Source of the DNA: Alphaproteobacteria bacterium
Lineage (GTDB): Bacteria > Pseudomonadota > Alphaproteobacteria > Rhizobiales > Aestuariivirgaceae
Direction: 5' to 3'
NCBI GenBank assembly: GCA_024279045.1
Contig: JAJRRZ010000259.1
Coordinates: forward strand, 1-7,485
Length of the DNA: 7,485 nt
Positions 1 through 5,949 of this stretch are shown in pieces. The translations under genes and the position numbers were made by a program. The notes under the pieces were generated by a model. It did no database searches. It saw only the letters and a program-made list of their open reading frames with translations, and had not been told where the DNA came from. Position 1 is the first letter of the stretch. Every line of letters starts with the position of its first letter.

Positions 1-378
1 CTTGTTGGGAAATGGAGCCGGCATGGCATCCGCAAGACGCGCCGGGCGCATGAACATCTCGCCTTCTTCATTGGGGCCGTCCTGCACTTCATATTGTGCG
101 GCAAACGCCTTGGCCTGTTCGACGGTGAATTCCGGGCCGCCAGGCTCGGCCAGGTTGCGGAAGCGCAGATATTTCAGGCTGTGGCAACTGGCGCACACTT
201 CCTTGAATACCAACCAGCCACGTTGCAACTGGGCGCGGTCGAACTGGCCGAACGGCCCTTCGAAGCTGAAGTCGTATTCTTCAGCGTTCTTCACCTTGCC
301 GCCGGCGGCGACGGCCTGCCCTGCAAGCAGGGCCAGGCCCATGCCGGCGGCGGCGATGATCTTGAGCAGCTTCTTCAT
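1..378 (-). CDS. petC: Cytochrome c1 of the bc1 complex (N-terminal part; gene runs off the left edge)
   Basis: Cytochrome c1 carries electrons from the Rieske cluster to soluble or membrane cytochrome c on the periplasmic side of the bc1 complex. The visible 126 residues begin with a Sec-type signal peptide: Lys-rich start (MKKLLK), a hydrophobic stretch at about 7-20, and a likely cleavage after AVA near residue 24. The covalent haem-binding motif CASCH is at residues 62-66, followed by the c1-typical HSLKYLRFRNLAEPGG segment. The axial Met and the C-terminal membrane anchor expected for this family lie outside the window. The ATG at 378 is preceded by purine-rich sequence (GGGAA, 8 bases upstream) and lies 47 bases after the petB stop, so it is the third gene of the operon. 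It is a separate c1 gene, not fused to cytochrome b as in some lineages (known variation). Identity is nearly certain. Confidence 0.96.
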   Translation of the reverse strand, partial: MKKLLKIIAAAGMGLALLAGQAVAAGGKVKNAEEYDFSFEGPFGQFDRAQLQRGWLVFKEVCASCHSLKYLRFRNLAEPGGPEFTVEQAKAFAAQYEVQDGPNEEGEMFMRPARLADAMPAPFPNK

Positions 379-425
379 GGTAGCGGTTCCCAATCCTTGC
401 ATTGATCACGCAGTGCGCCGGCTTG

Positions 426-1655
426 TCAGTGCCCGCCACGGCTCAGCACCGCATCGGTGATGGAAGGCGGCACGGGTTTGGGCTTCTCGAGCTTGCCCAT
501 CAACGGCAGGATCACCAGGAAATAGGCGAAGTAGTAGAGCGTGCCGATACGCGCCACCCACAGCCAGGCGCCTTCCGCAGGCTGCGCGCCGGCAATGCCG
601 AGCACCAGGCAGGCGATGGCGAACAGCCAGAAGAAGAAACGAGTCAGCGGGCGGTAGCGCAGCGAGCGCACGGGCGACCGGTCAAGCCAAGGCAGGAACA
701 TGGGCACAATCAGCGATGCAAACATCACGACAACGCCGCCGAGCTTGTCGGGCACGGCGCGCAGCATGGCATACTGCGGCAGGAAATACCACTCCGGCAC
801 GATGTGCGCAGGCGTAACCAGCGGATCAGCCGGCACGAAGTTGATGGCGTGCCCCATGTACCATGGCGAATAGAAGACAAACGCCAGGAACACCAGGAAG
901 AAGACCAGGATCGCATAGAGGTCTTTCATGGTGTAGTAGGGATGGAACGGCAGGGTGTCCTGCTCGGTTTTTACCTCGATGCCGTCCGGATTGTTGTTGC
1001 CGGTTACATGCAGCGCCCAGATGTGCAGGAACACCAGCGCCGCCAGCACGAAGGGCAGCAGGTAATGCAGGGAGAAAAAGCGCTGCAGGGTGGGGTTGTC
1101 CACCGAGAAACCGCCCCACAGCCACTGCACGATGGTTTCCCCCACCCACGGGATGGCCGAGAACAGGTTGGTGATCACCACCGCGGCCCAGTAGCTCATC
1201 TGCCCCCAAGGCAGCACATAGCCCATGAAGGCGGTGGCCATCATGACGATCAGGATGACAATGCCGATCATCCACAGCACCTCGCGCGGCGCCTTGTAGG
1301 AACCATAATACAGGCCGCGGAAGATGTGGATATATACGGCCAGGAAGAAGAAGGCCGCGCCGTTGGCGTGAAGCCAGCGCAGCAACCAGCCGTAGTTGAC
1401 ATCGCGCATGATCTTTTCGACCGAGTCGAAGGCAAGATCGACATGCGGCGTATAGTGCATCACCAGCACGATGCCGGTAACAAGCTGCACCACCAGCATG
1501 GTGGCGGCGATGCCGCCGAACACCCACCAGTAGTTCAGGTTGCGCGGCGTGGGAAAGTCAATTGCCTGCGCTTTTATCATCGAGAAGATGGGCAAGCGCG
1601 AATCGAACCAGCGTATCAGCGGGTTCTTGAATTCGTATGTCGAATGTCCGCTCAT
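426..1655 (-). CDS. petB: Cytochrome b subunit of the bc1 complex
   Basis: Cytochrome b is the membrane core of ubiquinol:cytochrome c reductase and holds haems bL and bH and both quinone sites. The product is 409 residues, the usual length for a full eight-helix bacterial bc1 cytochrome b (cytochrome b6 would be about half). Two His pairs with the family's 14-residue spacing are visible: H96/H110 in helix B and H197/H211 in helix D. The PEWY signature of the quinol-oxidation (Qo) site is at 287-290, and GYVLPWGQMS at 145-154 is the conserved helix C/cd1 segment. Several long hydrophobic segments run through the C-terminal half. The ATG at 1655 follows a strong GGAGGGG ribosome-binding site about 9 bases upstream and lies 20 bases after the petA stop, which indicates co-transcription and probably coupled translation. 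No missing key residue was seen. Confidence 0.98.
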   Translation of the reverse strand: MSGHSTYEFKNPLIRWFDSRLPIFSMIKAQAIDFPTPRNLNYWWVFGGIAATMLVVQLVTGIVLVMHYTPHVDLAFDSVEKIMRDVNYGWLLRWLHANGAAFFFLAVYIHIFRGLYYGSYKAPREVLWMIGIVILIVMMATAFMGYVLPWGQMSYWAAVVITNLFSAIPWVGETIVQWLWGGFSVDNPTLQRFFSLHYLLPFVLAALVFLHIWALHVTGNNNPDGIEVKTEQDTLPFHPYYTMKDLYAILVFFLVFLAFVFYSPWYMGHAINFVPADPLVTPAHIVPEWYFLPQYAMLRAVPDKLGGVVVMFASLIVPMFLPWLDRSPVRSLRYRPLTRFFFWLFAIACLVLGIAGAQPAEGAWLWVARIGTLYYFAYFLVILPLMGKLEKPKPVPPSITDAVLSRGGH

Positions 1656-1675
1656 TGTCGGTGTCCCCTCCCGCT

Positions 1676-2248
1676 TCAGCCGATCACGATTTTCGTGTCG
1701 GAGATGTACTTGAACGGCGGAATGTCCAGGTTGCGCGGCGCAGGGCCGAAGCGAATGCGCCCGGCGGTATCGTAGTGCGAGCCGTGGCAGGGGCAGAACC
1801 AGCCATTGTAGTCGCCGGCTTCGCCCAAGGGCACGCAGCCCAGATGCGTACAGATGCCGATCTGCACCAGATACTTCTCGTTGACCTTGCCTTCGGCATC
1901 CTTCACGCGGTTTTCATCCGTGGCCGGAGCATCGGCTGGCAGGTTGAGGTTGCGCGCGATGGGATCCTTCAGCTCGGCCAGCGGGGTTTCCTTGGCCTTC
2001 TTGATCTCTTCCTGCGTGCGGTAGCGGATGAACACCGGTTTGCCGCGCCACTTGATGGTTACCCCCTGCCCTTCCTGCAGCGGGGCAAGATCGAACTCCG
2101 TGGAGGCCAGCGCCAGCACGGAAGCATCCGGGTTCATCTGATCGATGAACGGCCACAGTGCCAGCCCCGTGCCGACAGCGCCCACCGCGCCGGTGGCGAC
2201 ATACAGGAAATCGCGCCGCGAGACGTCTTGCATGGTCGAGGTGCTCAT
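1676..2248 (-). CDS. petA: Ubiquinol-cytochrome c reductase Rieske iron-sulfur subunit
   Basis: This is the Rieske [2Fe-2S] subunit, which takes the first electron from quinol and passes it to cytochrome c1. The 190-residue product has a twin-arginine motif SRRDFL at 10-15 followed by a hydrophobic anchor at about 15-35, which in this family stays uncleaved and tethers the periplasmic domain. The cluster motifs are CTHLGC (133-138) and CPCHGS (152-157). The inferred ligands are C133, H135, C152 and H155, with C138-C154 as the usual disulfide. GPAPRNLDIPPF near 168-179 is the family's Pro loop region. The ATG at 2248 is chosen because GAGGG lies 7 bases upstream. A longer reading from a TTG at 2266 would put that Shine-Dalgarno site inside the gene and adds no conserved sequence. 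It is the first gene of petABC, so the operon promoter should lie in 2249-2634 or further upstream. Confidence 0.96.
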   Translation of the reverse strand: MSTSTMQDVSRRDFLYVATGAVGAVGTGLALWPFIDQMNPDASVLALASTEFDLAPLQEGQGVTIKWRGKPVFIRYRTQEEIKKAKETPLAELKDPIARNLNLPADAPATDENRVKDAEGKVNEKYLVQIGICTHLGCVPLGEAGDYNGWFCPCHGSHYDTAGRIRFGPAPRNLDIPPFKYISDTKIVIG

Positions 2249-2255
2249 GGCCAGA

Positions 2256-2260
2256 CCCTC
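2256..2260 (-). promoter_or_regulatory. Ribosome-binding site deciding the petA start
   Basis: GAGGG on the minus strand, 7 bases before the ATG at 2248. Its position favours that ATG over the in-frame TTG at 2266. Confidence 0.7.
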
Positions 2261-2355
2261 ATTCAAGCTCGTGGGTTGATCATCTCCGGAAGGCCGCCGC
2301 AGCCATGCATTCGACGCAATGCACCGACAGCCTGACGGAATTGCCCGTCTTTTTA

Positions 2356-2373
2356 CATTGCATCATTGCAATG
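2356..2373. promoter_or_regulatory. Perfect 7-bp inverted repeat, possible operator upstream of petA
   Basis: The sequence CATTGCA-TCAT-TGCAATG is a perfect 7-bp inverted repeat with a 4-bp spacer, centred about 116 bases upstream of the petA ATG. The symmetry and size resemble a dimeric-regulator site, but it does not match the FNR box (TTGAT-N4-ATCAA) and I cannot name a cognate regulator. It lacks a T tract on the minus strand, so it is not a good terminator. No convincing -35/-10 pair could be assigned next to it. That it regulates the bc1 operon is inferred only from position. Confidence 0.35.
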
Positions 2374-2415
2374 TCCAGCCCGTTTGCCGGCTGTGCATGG
2401 TGCAAATTGCCGCAA

Positions 2416-2616
2416 CTTGTTTTGCGCTGAAGCGCGCGGCTCCGGCCCTCGCCCCCTCCCAACCACCCAGGGATTGTATGCAAGGTGGTCGGGAGGGGCG
2501 AGGGGCTTGTTGTTTTGCGCTGAGGCGCGACCACCCACCGCCCCGCGCCCCCGCCCAACCACCCGATTATCATGCGCAAGTGGTTGGACGGGGGGCGCGG
2601 GGCTTGTTGTTTTGCG
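2416..2616. repeat. Tandem GC-rich hairpin repeats (two units plus a partial third)
   Basis: Unit 1 (2416-2505) and unit 2 (2506-2602) each start with CTTG(TTG)TTTTGCGCTGA and end in a long GC-rich hairpin. A third copy of the leading motif (2603-2616) follows unit 2. Hairpin 1 pairs 2446-2467 with 2484-2504 around a 16-base loop. Hairpin 2 pairs 2541-2562 with 2580-2602 around a 17-base loop. Each stem has about 20 pairs, one mismatch and one bulge. CCAACCACC recurs in both left arms. The array fills the gap between ycgN and petA. Reading frames through it have no credible protein. Read on the plus strand, each stem is followed by a T-rich tail like a terminator, but no plus-strand gene needs one. 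A REP-like dispersed element is the likeliest class (inference). Confidence 0.8.
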
Positions 2617-2634
2617 TGGAAGTGTGGGGAGGGG

Positions 2635-3087
2635 TCAGTCGGTGCTGTCCCAGTCGAGGATGAGGCCGGGCAGGTCGTCGATGTCCACGTCTTCCTCGTT
2701 GATGACACGCCCGGCGACAGACATGCCAGCCTTGCGGGCGGATTCCGCATCGCCGCTGATCAGCGGGTGCCAGGCGGGCAGGTCGCGGCCCTCGGCCAGC
2801 AGGCGATAGGCACAGGTTTTCGGCAGCCAGGGGATGTTGCGCACGTTTTGCGGCGTAAGGCGCAGGCAGTCGGGCATCAGCCGGTGGCGTTGCGCATAGG
2901 CCGTGCAGCCGCCATGGACACAATCATACAGGGCGCAGACGGCGCTGGTGTAGTGGATCTCGCCGCTGTCCTCGTCTTCCAGCTTCACCAGGCAGCAGCG
3001 CCCGCAATGATCGCACAGGCTCTCCCACTCCTCGTCGGAAAGTTCGTGCAGGGCCTTGCGTTTCCAGAATGGCTGATGTCGGGTCAT
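2635..3087 (-). CDS. ycgN: YcgN-family (UPF0260) CxxCxxCC cysteine-cluster protein
   Basis: The 150-residue product matches the YcgN/UPF0260 family, a widespread small cytoplasmic family with a predicted zinc- or iron-chelating cluster and no firmly established biochemical role. The N-terminus carries C25-x2-C28-x2-C31-C32 inside LCDHCGRCC, the family hallmark. Further cysteines are at 51, 56, 61, 74 and 92, making nine in all, which fits a metal-binding protein. Other recognisable stretches are the conserved start PFWKRKALHELSDEEWESLC and the NIPWLPKTCAYR segment near 84-95. The C-terminal tail is acidic (EEDVDIDD). The ATG at 3087 has only a weak GAG upstream. An in-frame stop lies about 40 bases upstream, inside the foldback element, so little extension is possible. 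The gene now begins 26 bases after that element, whose insertion probably separated it from the aminotransferase gene. Confidence 0.92.
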   Translation of the reverse strand: MTRHQPFWKRKALHELSDEEWESLCDHCGRCCLVKLEDEDSGEIHYTSAVCALYDCVHGGCTAYAQRHRLMPDCLRLTPQNVRNIPWLPKTCAYRLLAEGRDLPAWHPLISGDAESARKAGMSVAGRVINEEDVDIDDLPGLILDWDSTD

Positions 3088-3113
3088 GCGTTCTCGCAGA
3101 TTGCCGATGAGTT

Positions 3114-3280
3114 TTAGGCTCAGGACTCATAAAGAGGCATGGTAGATGCGTCATTTGCACAAAATATCAGCGTTCTTTTGTCCGCCGGGAATACTCGTAG
3201 GTATTTCCAAGGGCAAAAGGGCGCTGATATACAGCGCAAATGGCGCAGATGCCGTGCAAATTTATGGGTCCTGAGCCTAA
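3114..3280. mobile_element. 167-bp foldback element (MITE-like) with long terminal inverted repeats
   Basis: The left arm (3114-3194) and right arm (3201-3280) are inverted copies, about three quarters identical by hand alignment, around a loop of 6 bases, so nearly the whole element is one palindrome. The outermost part is best conserved: TTAGGCTCAGGAC, one T/C difference, then CATAAA. Internal matching blocks include CATTTGC, ATATCAGCG and CTTTTG. It encodes no protein. If the flanking TA (3115-3116 and 3278-3279) is the target duplication, the core is 161 bp. This is the structure expected of a miniature inverted-repeat element mobilised in trans by an IS transposase. TA duplication is known for IS630/Tc1-type and some IS5-type elements, but I cannot assign the family. 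The element overlaps the aminotransferase stop codon. A non-mobile RNA hairpin is the alternative. Confidence 0.75.
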
Positions 3281-4659
3281 CGCCAGTTCTCGCGCACGGC
3301 CAGGTCGGCCACCGCAGCCAGCGCGCGGGCCAATCGGTCGAATGCCTCGTTCAGCTCGTCCTCGGAGATGACCAGCGGCGGGCACAGCGCCACCGTATCA
3401 CCCATCGCCCGCAGGATCAGCCCCTCGCGCTCGCACAGGCGCATCACCGCCGCACCGGCGCCAACACTGGCATCGAACGGACGCTTCGTGCGCTTGTCGG
3501 CCACCAGCTCCACCGCGCCCACCAGCCCCTTCAGGCGCACATCACCCACCAGATCATGCCCCGCCAGCGCGCGGAAGCGCCGCTCGAACAGCGGCGCCAG
3601 GCGGCGCACGCGGGCGGGCATGTCCTCGCGCTCGTAGATCTCGATGGCCTTCAGCGCCACCGCGCAGGCCACCGGATGGCCGGTATAGGTGAAACCGTGT
3701 CCGAACATGCCGAGCTTGTCCGATTCCGCCAGCATGGCCTCGTAGAGGTCTTCCTCGATGGTGATGGCCCCCAGCGGCACATAGGCCGAGGTCAGTGCCT
3801 TGGCCACGGAAATGGAATCCGGCTGCGCGCCGAAGGCCTGGCAGCCGAACCATTGTCCGGTACGCCCGAAACCGCAGATCACCTCATCGGAAATGTAGCG
3901 GATGCCATATTCGCGCAGCACTGGCACAATGGCCCTGAAATAGCCCTCCGGCGGCACGATGACGCCGCCTGCGCCCATCACCGGCTCGGCGATGAAGGCG
4001 CAGATGTTCTCCGGTCCTTCCGCCTCGATGAGATCGCGCAACTCTTCCGCCAGCCGCGCCGTGAATTCCTCCTCGCTCTCGCCCTCTTCCGCCTCGCGGT
4101 AGAAATACGGCGCGCGGGTGTGGATGAAGCGATCGCCATATGGCAGGTCGAAATCGTTCTGCACGAAAGGCAGGCCGGTGAGCGAGCCGGAGGCCACCGT
4201 TACGCCATGATAGGCGCGGTTGCGCGAGATGATTTTCTTGCGCTGGTGTTCGCCGCGGGCATTGGCGGCATACCAGCTCAGCTTGACCTGCATGTCGTTG
4301 GCCTCGGAGCCGGAGTTGCAGAACAGCACCTTCGACGCCGGGCACGGGGCGATCTCCTTCAGCTTTTCCGCCAGGGCGATGGCCGGTTCGTTGCTCTTGT
4401 GGGTGAACAGGTGGGTGAAGGCCACCTGTTCCATCTGCTGGCGCGCCGCCTCTATCAGCTCGGCGTTGCCATAGCCCAGCGCGGTGCTCCACAGCCCGGC
4501 GAAGCCGTCAATGTAGGCGCGGCCCTTCTCGTCATACAGCCACACACCCTCGCCGCGCTCGATGATCAGCGGCCCCACCTCGCGATGCCGGCGCAGATGG
4601 GTGTAAGGGTGGATCAGCGCCTCGATGTCGCGCTGCGCCATGTTGGAGGGGCGGGGCAT
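3277..4659 (-). CDS. Class III (omega) PLP-dependent aminotransferase
   Basis: This enzyme transfers an amino group from an omega-amino acid or amine to a keto acid, probably pyruvate, using pyridoxal phosphate in the cytoplasm. The product is 460 residues, normal for the family. Visible signatures are NSGSEAND (115-122, phosphate binding), YHG (150-152), EPVMGAGG (225-232), SDEVICGFGRTG (257-268, with D258 for the PLP ring nitrogen) and AKALTSAYVPLGA, where K287 is the inferred Schiff-base lysine. GHPVACAVALKAIE downstream and CPPLVISEDELNEAFDRL near the end are typical of omega-amino acid:pyruvate and omega-transaminase enzymes. Substrate (beta-alanine, putrescine, taurine or another amine) cannot be decided from sequence. 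The ATG at 4659 has AGGAG 8 bases upstream, so a GTG at 4737 is rejected. The TAG stop is formed at the junction with the foldback element. The C-terminus is about the usual family length, so the enzyme appears intact. Confidence 0.93.
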   Translation of the reverse strand: MPRPSNMAQRDIEALIHPYTHLRRHREVGPLIIERGEGVWLYDEKGRAYIDGFAGLWSTALGYGNAELIEAARQQMEQVAFTHLFTHKSNEPAIALAEKLKEIAPCPASKVLFCNSGSEANDMQVKLSWYAANARGEHQRKKIISRNRAYHGVTVASGSLTGLPFVQNDFDLPYGDRFIHTRAPYFYREAEEGESEEEFTARLAEELRDLIEAEGPENICAFIAEPVMGAGGVIVPPEGYFRAIVPVLREYGIRYISDEVICGFGRTGQWFGCQAFGAQPDSISVAKALTSAYVPLGAITIEEDLYEAMLAESDKLGMFGHGFTYTGHPVACAVALKAIEIYEREDMPARVRRLAPLFERRFRALAGHDLVGDVRLKGLVGAVELVADKRTKRPFDASVGAGAAVMRLCEREGLILRAMGDTVALCPPLVISEDELNEAFDRLARALAAVADLAVRENWR

Positions 4660-4667
4660 GACAGGCT

Positions 4668-4672
4668 CTCCT
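4668..4672 (-). promoter_or_regulatory. Ribosome-binding site deciding the aminotransferase start
   Basis: AGGAG on the minus strand, 8 bases before the ATG at 4659. The in-frame GTG at 4737 lies upstream of it and would add 26 unconserved residues, running back past the def stop codon. Confidence 0.75.
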
Positions 4673-4746
4673 GCAAGGGGCTGGCAACGGGCAACATGGT
4701 GGCGCGGGAGGTAGAGACGAAAGGCTGAAAGGCGCACCCTTGGCGC

Positions 4747-5271
4747 TCAGGCGGCGGAGGCCTGTTTGGCACGCTTGATGACCTTCTTCAGATATTTCTC
4801 CCGCTTCAGGCGCGAGAGATGATCGACGAACAGGATGCCCTTCGTGTGGTCGATCTCGTGCTGCACGCAAATGGCCTCCAACCCGCCGAACAGACGCTCC
4901 TGCTCGTTGCCCTGCTCGTCGAGAAAGCGCACCCGCACCTCCGCCGGGCGCTCCACCTCATCGTAGATCTCCGGCACCGACAGGCAACCCTCCTGATACG
5001 TTACGCGGTTGTCGGAAGACCAGACGACTTCCGGGTTGATCAGCGCCAGCGGGCGCGGCTCCTTCTCCGCATCGCCGGAGTGGATGTCCATGACGATCAC
5101 CGCCAGCGGCTCGCCGATCTGCACCGCCGCCAGACCGATGCCCGGCGCGTCATACATGGTGTCGAACATGTCGGCAATGAGTGCGCGGATGGTGTCGTCT
5201 ACCTCCGCCACCTTCAGCGACGGCTGACGCAACAACGGGTTGGGTGGGGTGATGATCTTGCGAACGGCCAT
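4747..5271 (-). CDS. def: Peptide deformylase
   Basis: Peptide deformylase removes the formyl group from the N-terminal methionine of nascent proteins at the ribosome and uses a bound Fe2+ or similar metal. The 174-residue product has all three family motifs: GIGLAAVQ (44-51), EGCLS (94-98) and HEIDH (138-142). The inferred metal ligands are C96, H138 and H142, with E139 as catalytic acid/base, so it should be active. The residue after HEIDH is Thr where Leu is usual (HEIDHTKG). The C-terminal tail is Lys-rich. GGAGG lies 8 bases before the ATG at 5271. A longer frame to 5367 runs back across the mscL terminator and is rejected. In many bacteria def is followed by fmt, but here an aminotransferase gene follows after 87 bases. 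A terminator upstream separates it from mscL, so it probably has its own promoter. Confidence 0.97.
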   Translation of the reverse strand: MAVRKIITPPNPLLRQPSLKVAEVDDTIRALIADMFDTMYDAPGIGLAAVQIGEPLAVIVMDIHSGDAEKEPRPLALINPEVVWSSDNRVTYQEGCLSVPEIYDEVERPAEVRVRFLDEQGNEQERLFGGLEAICVQHEIDHTKGILFVDHLSRLKREKYLKKVIKRAKQASAA

Positions 5272-5279
5272 GATGACTG

Positions 5280-5284
5280 CCTCC
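5280..5284 (-). promoter_or_regulatory. Ribosome-binding site deciding the def start
   Basis: GGAGG on the minus strand, 8 bases upstream of the ATG at 5271. It supports the 174-residue form of the deformylase. Confidence 0.8.
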
Positions 5285-5307
5285 GGCACAAAATCCTCTC
5301 TTTCGGG

Positions 5308-5336
5308 GAGATACGCCACCGTGCCGTGGCGGTCAA
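5308..5336 (-). promoter_or_regulatory. Candidate sigma70-type promoter for def with an inverted repeat in the spacer
   Basis: On the minus strand TTGACC (5336-5331) is followed after exactly 17 bases by TATCTC (5313-5308), a good -35 and a weak -10. Transcription would start near 5301, giving a leader of about 30 bases that includes the ribosome-binding site. The spacer holds the inverted repeat CGCCAC-N6-GTGGCG (5314-5331), which could be an operator or chance in GC-rich DNA. The site lies just downstream of the mscL terminator, where def needs a promoter. The -10 match is only three of six bases, so this is a position-supported guess. Confidence 0.4.
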
Positions 5337-5354
5337 TGCTTGTGCCGATACATG

Positions 5355-5385
5355 AAAAACGCCGCACCCGGGGGTGGATGCGGCG
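5355..5385 (-). terminator. Rho-independent terminator after mscL
   Basis: Reading the minus strand, CGCCGCA (5385-5379) and TGCGGCG (5366-5360) form a perfect 7-bp GC-rich stem around a 12-base C/G-rich loop that may pair further, followed at once by TTTTT (5359-5355). It starts 36 bases after the mscL stop. It should end mscL transcription and isolate def from it. Confidence 0.8.
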
Positions 5386-5421
5386 CTTCTGTTGTTTCGT
5401 CTGCTGTCGTCAGGTGCTGCC

Positions 5422-5847
5422 TCAGCCTTTCTTTGCCAGCAGGTCGCGGATTTCCTCTAGCAACACTTCCTGCCGTGGTGGCTCGGCGGCCTTTTCCTCT
5501 TCCTCCTGCTTCTTGCGCATCTCCATGGCCTTGTTGAAGCCCTTGACGATGAGGAAGATGACGAAGGCGACGATGACGAAATTGATCACCACGGTGAGGA
5601 ACTTGCCCCAGGCGATCACCGTGCCCTGCTTGCGCGCCTCTTCCAGCGTGGTGGCGGTGATGTTGTCCGACAGCGCCAGGAAGTAGTTGCTGAAGTCCAG
5701 CCCGCCGAAGATGTAACCGATGAACGGCATGATCACGTCATCCACCAGCGATTTGGTGATCAGCCCGAAGGCCGCGCCGATGATCACGGCAACGGCCAGA
5801 TCCAGCACGTTGCCGCGCATGATGAATTCCTTGAATTCCTTGAGCAT
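5422..5847 (-). CDS. mscL: Large-conductance mechanosensitive channel MscL
   Basis: MscL is a homopentameric inner-membrane channel that opens under membrane tension and releases solutes during hypo-osmotic shock. The product is 141 residues, a typical length. The N-terminal amphipathic helix (MLKEFKEFIMRGNVLDLAVAV) leads into the first membrane helix at about 15-43, with the small-residue pore-lining pattern AVAVIIGAAFG. A periplasmic loop follows at about 44-79, then the second helix near 80-100 (TVVINFVIVAFVIFLIV). The C-terminal charged helix (about 105-141) contains an EEEE run and ends LLEEIRDLLAKKG, the usual cytoplasmic bundle. The ATG at 5847 has GAGGGGG about 6 bases upstream. It is a single-gene unit: a strong terminator follows, and a decayed transposase fragment lies about 100 bases upstream. 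Its promoter should be in 5848-5949, where I could not choose a convincing pair of boxes. Confidence 0.98.
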   Translation of the reverse strand: MLKEFKEFIMRGNVLDLAVAVIIGAAFGLITKSLVDDVIMPFIGYIFGGLDFSNYFLALSDNITATTLEEARKQGTVIAWGKFLTVVINFVIVAFVIFLIVKGFNKAMEMRKKQEEEEKAAEPPRQEVLLEEIRDLLAKKG

Positions 5848-5949
5848 GGTTGCCCCCTCTTGCGGATTAATGATTGTGGCGCACGAAAATTACCACATCT
5901 GCGCGGCAGAGAAAAATGTTGATGGATGAACGGTTGGCAACTGTATTTC

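Noticed and set aside
402..1775. Long plus-strand open frame of 457 codons
   Set aside because: It lies antisense to the unmistakable cytochrome b gene and its protein is low-complexity, His/Gln/Arg-rich, typical of the complement of GC-rich membrane-protein codons.
2271..2287. FNR-type box near TTGATCATC upstream of petA
   Set aside because: It lacks the 4-base spacer and second half-site of TTGAT-N4-ATCAA.
2416..2616. Possible CRISPR array
   Set aside because: Only two units and a fragment are present, the units are 90 and 97 bases with hairpins spanning them, and there are no uniform spacers or cas genes.
2506..2616. Plus-strand rho-independent terminators (GC stem followed by CTTGTTGTTTT)
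   Set aside because: The T tracts are interrupted and no plus-strand gene precedes them. The tail is part of the repeat unit.
2280..2750. Minus-strand open frame through the repeat array with a recurring SAQN-K peptide
   Set aside because: The peptide repetition simply reflects the tandem DNA repeat. The frame overlaps ycgN and has no domain.
3139..4728. Long plus-strand open frame of 529 codons
   Set aside because: It is antisense to the class III aminotransferase, which has all family motifs, and shows no recognisable motif itself.
4712..4749. Terminator after def (GCGC-N7-GCGC then TTTC)
   Set aside because: The stem is only four pairs, overlaps the stop region and lacks a real T run.
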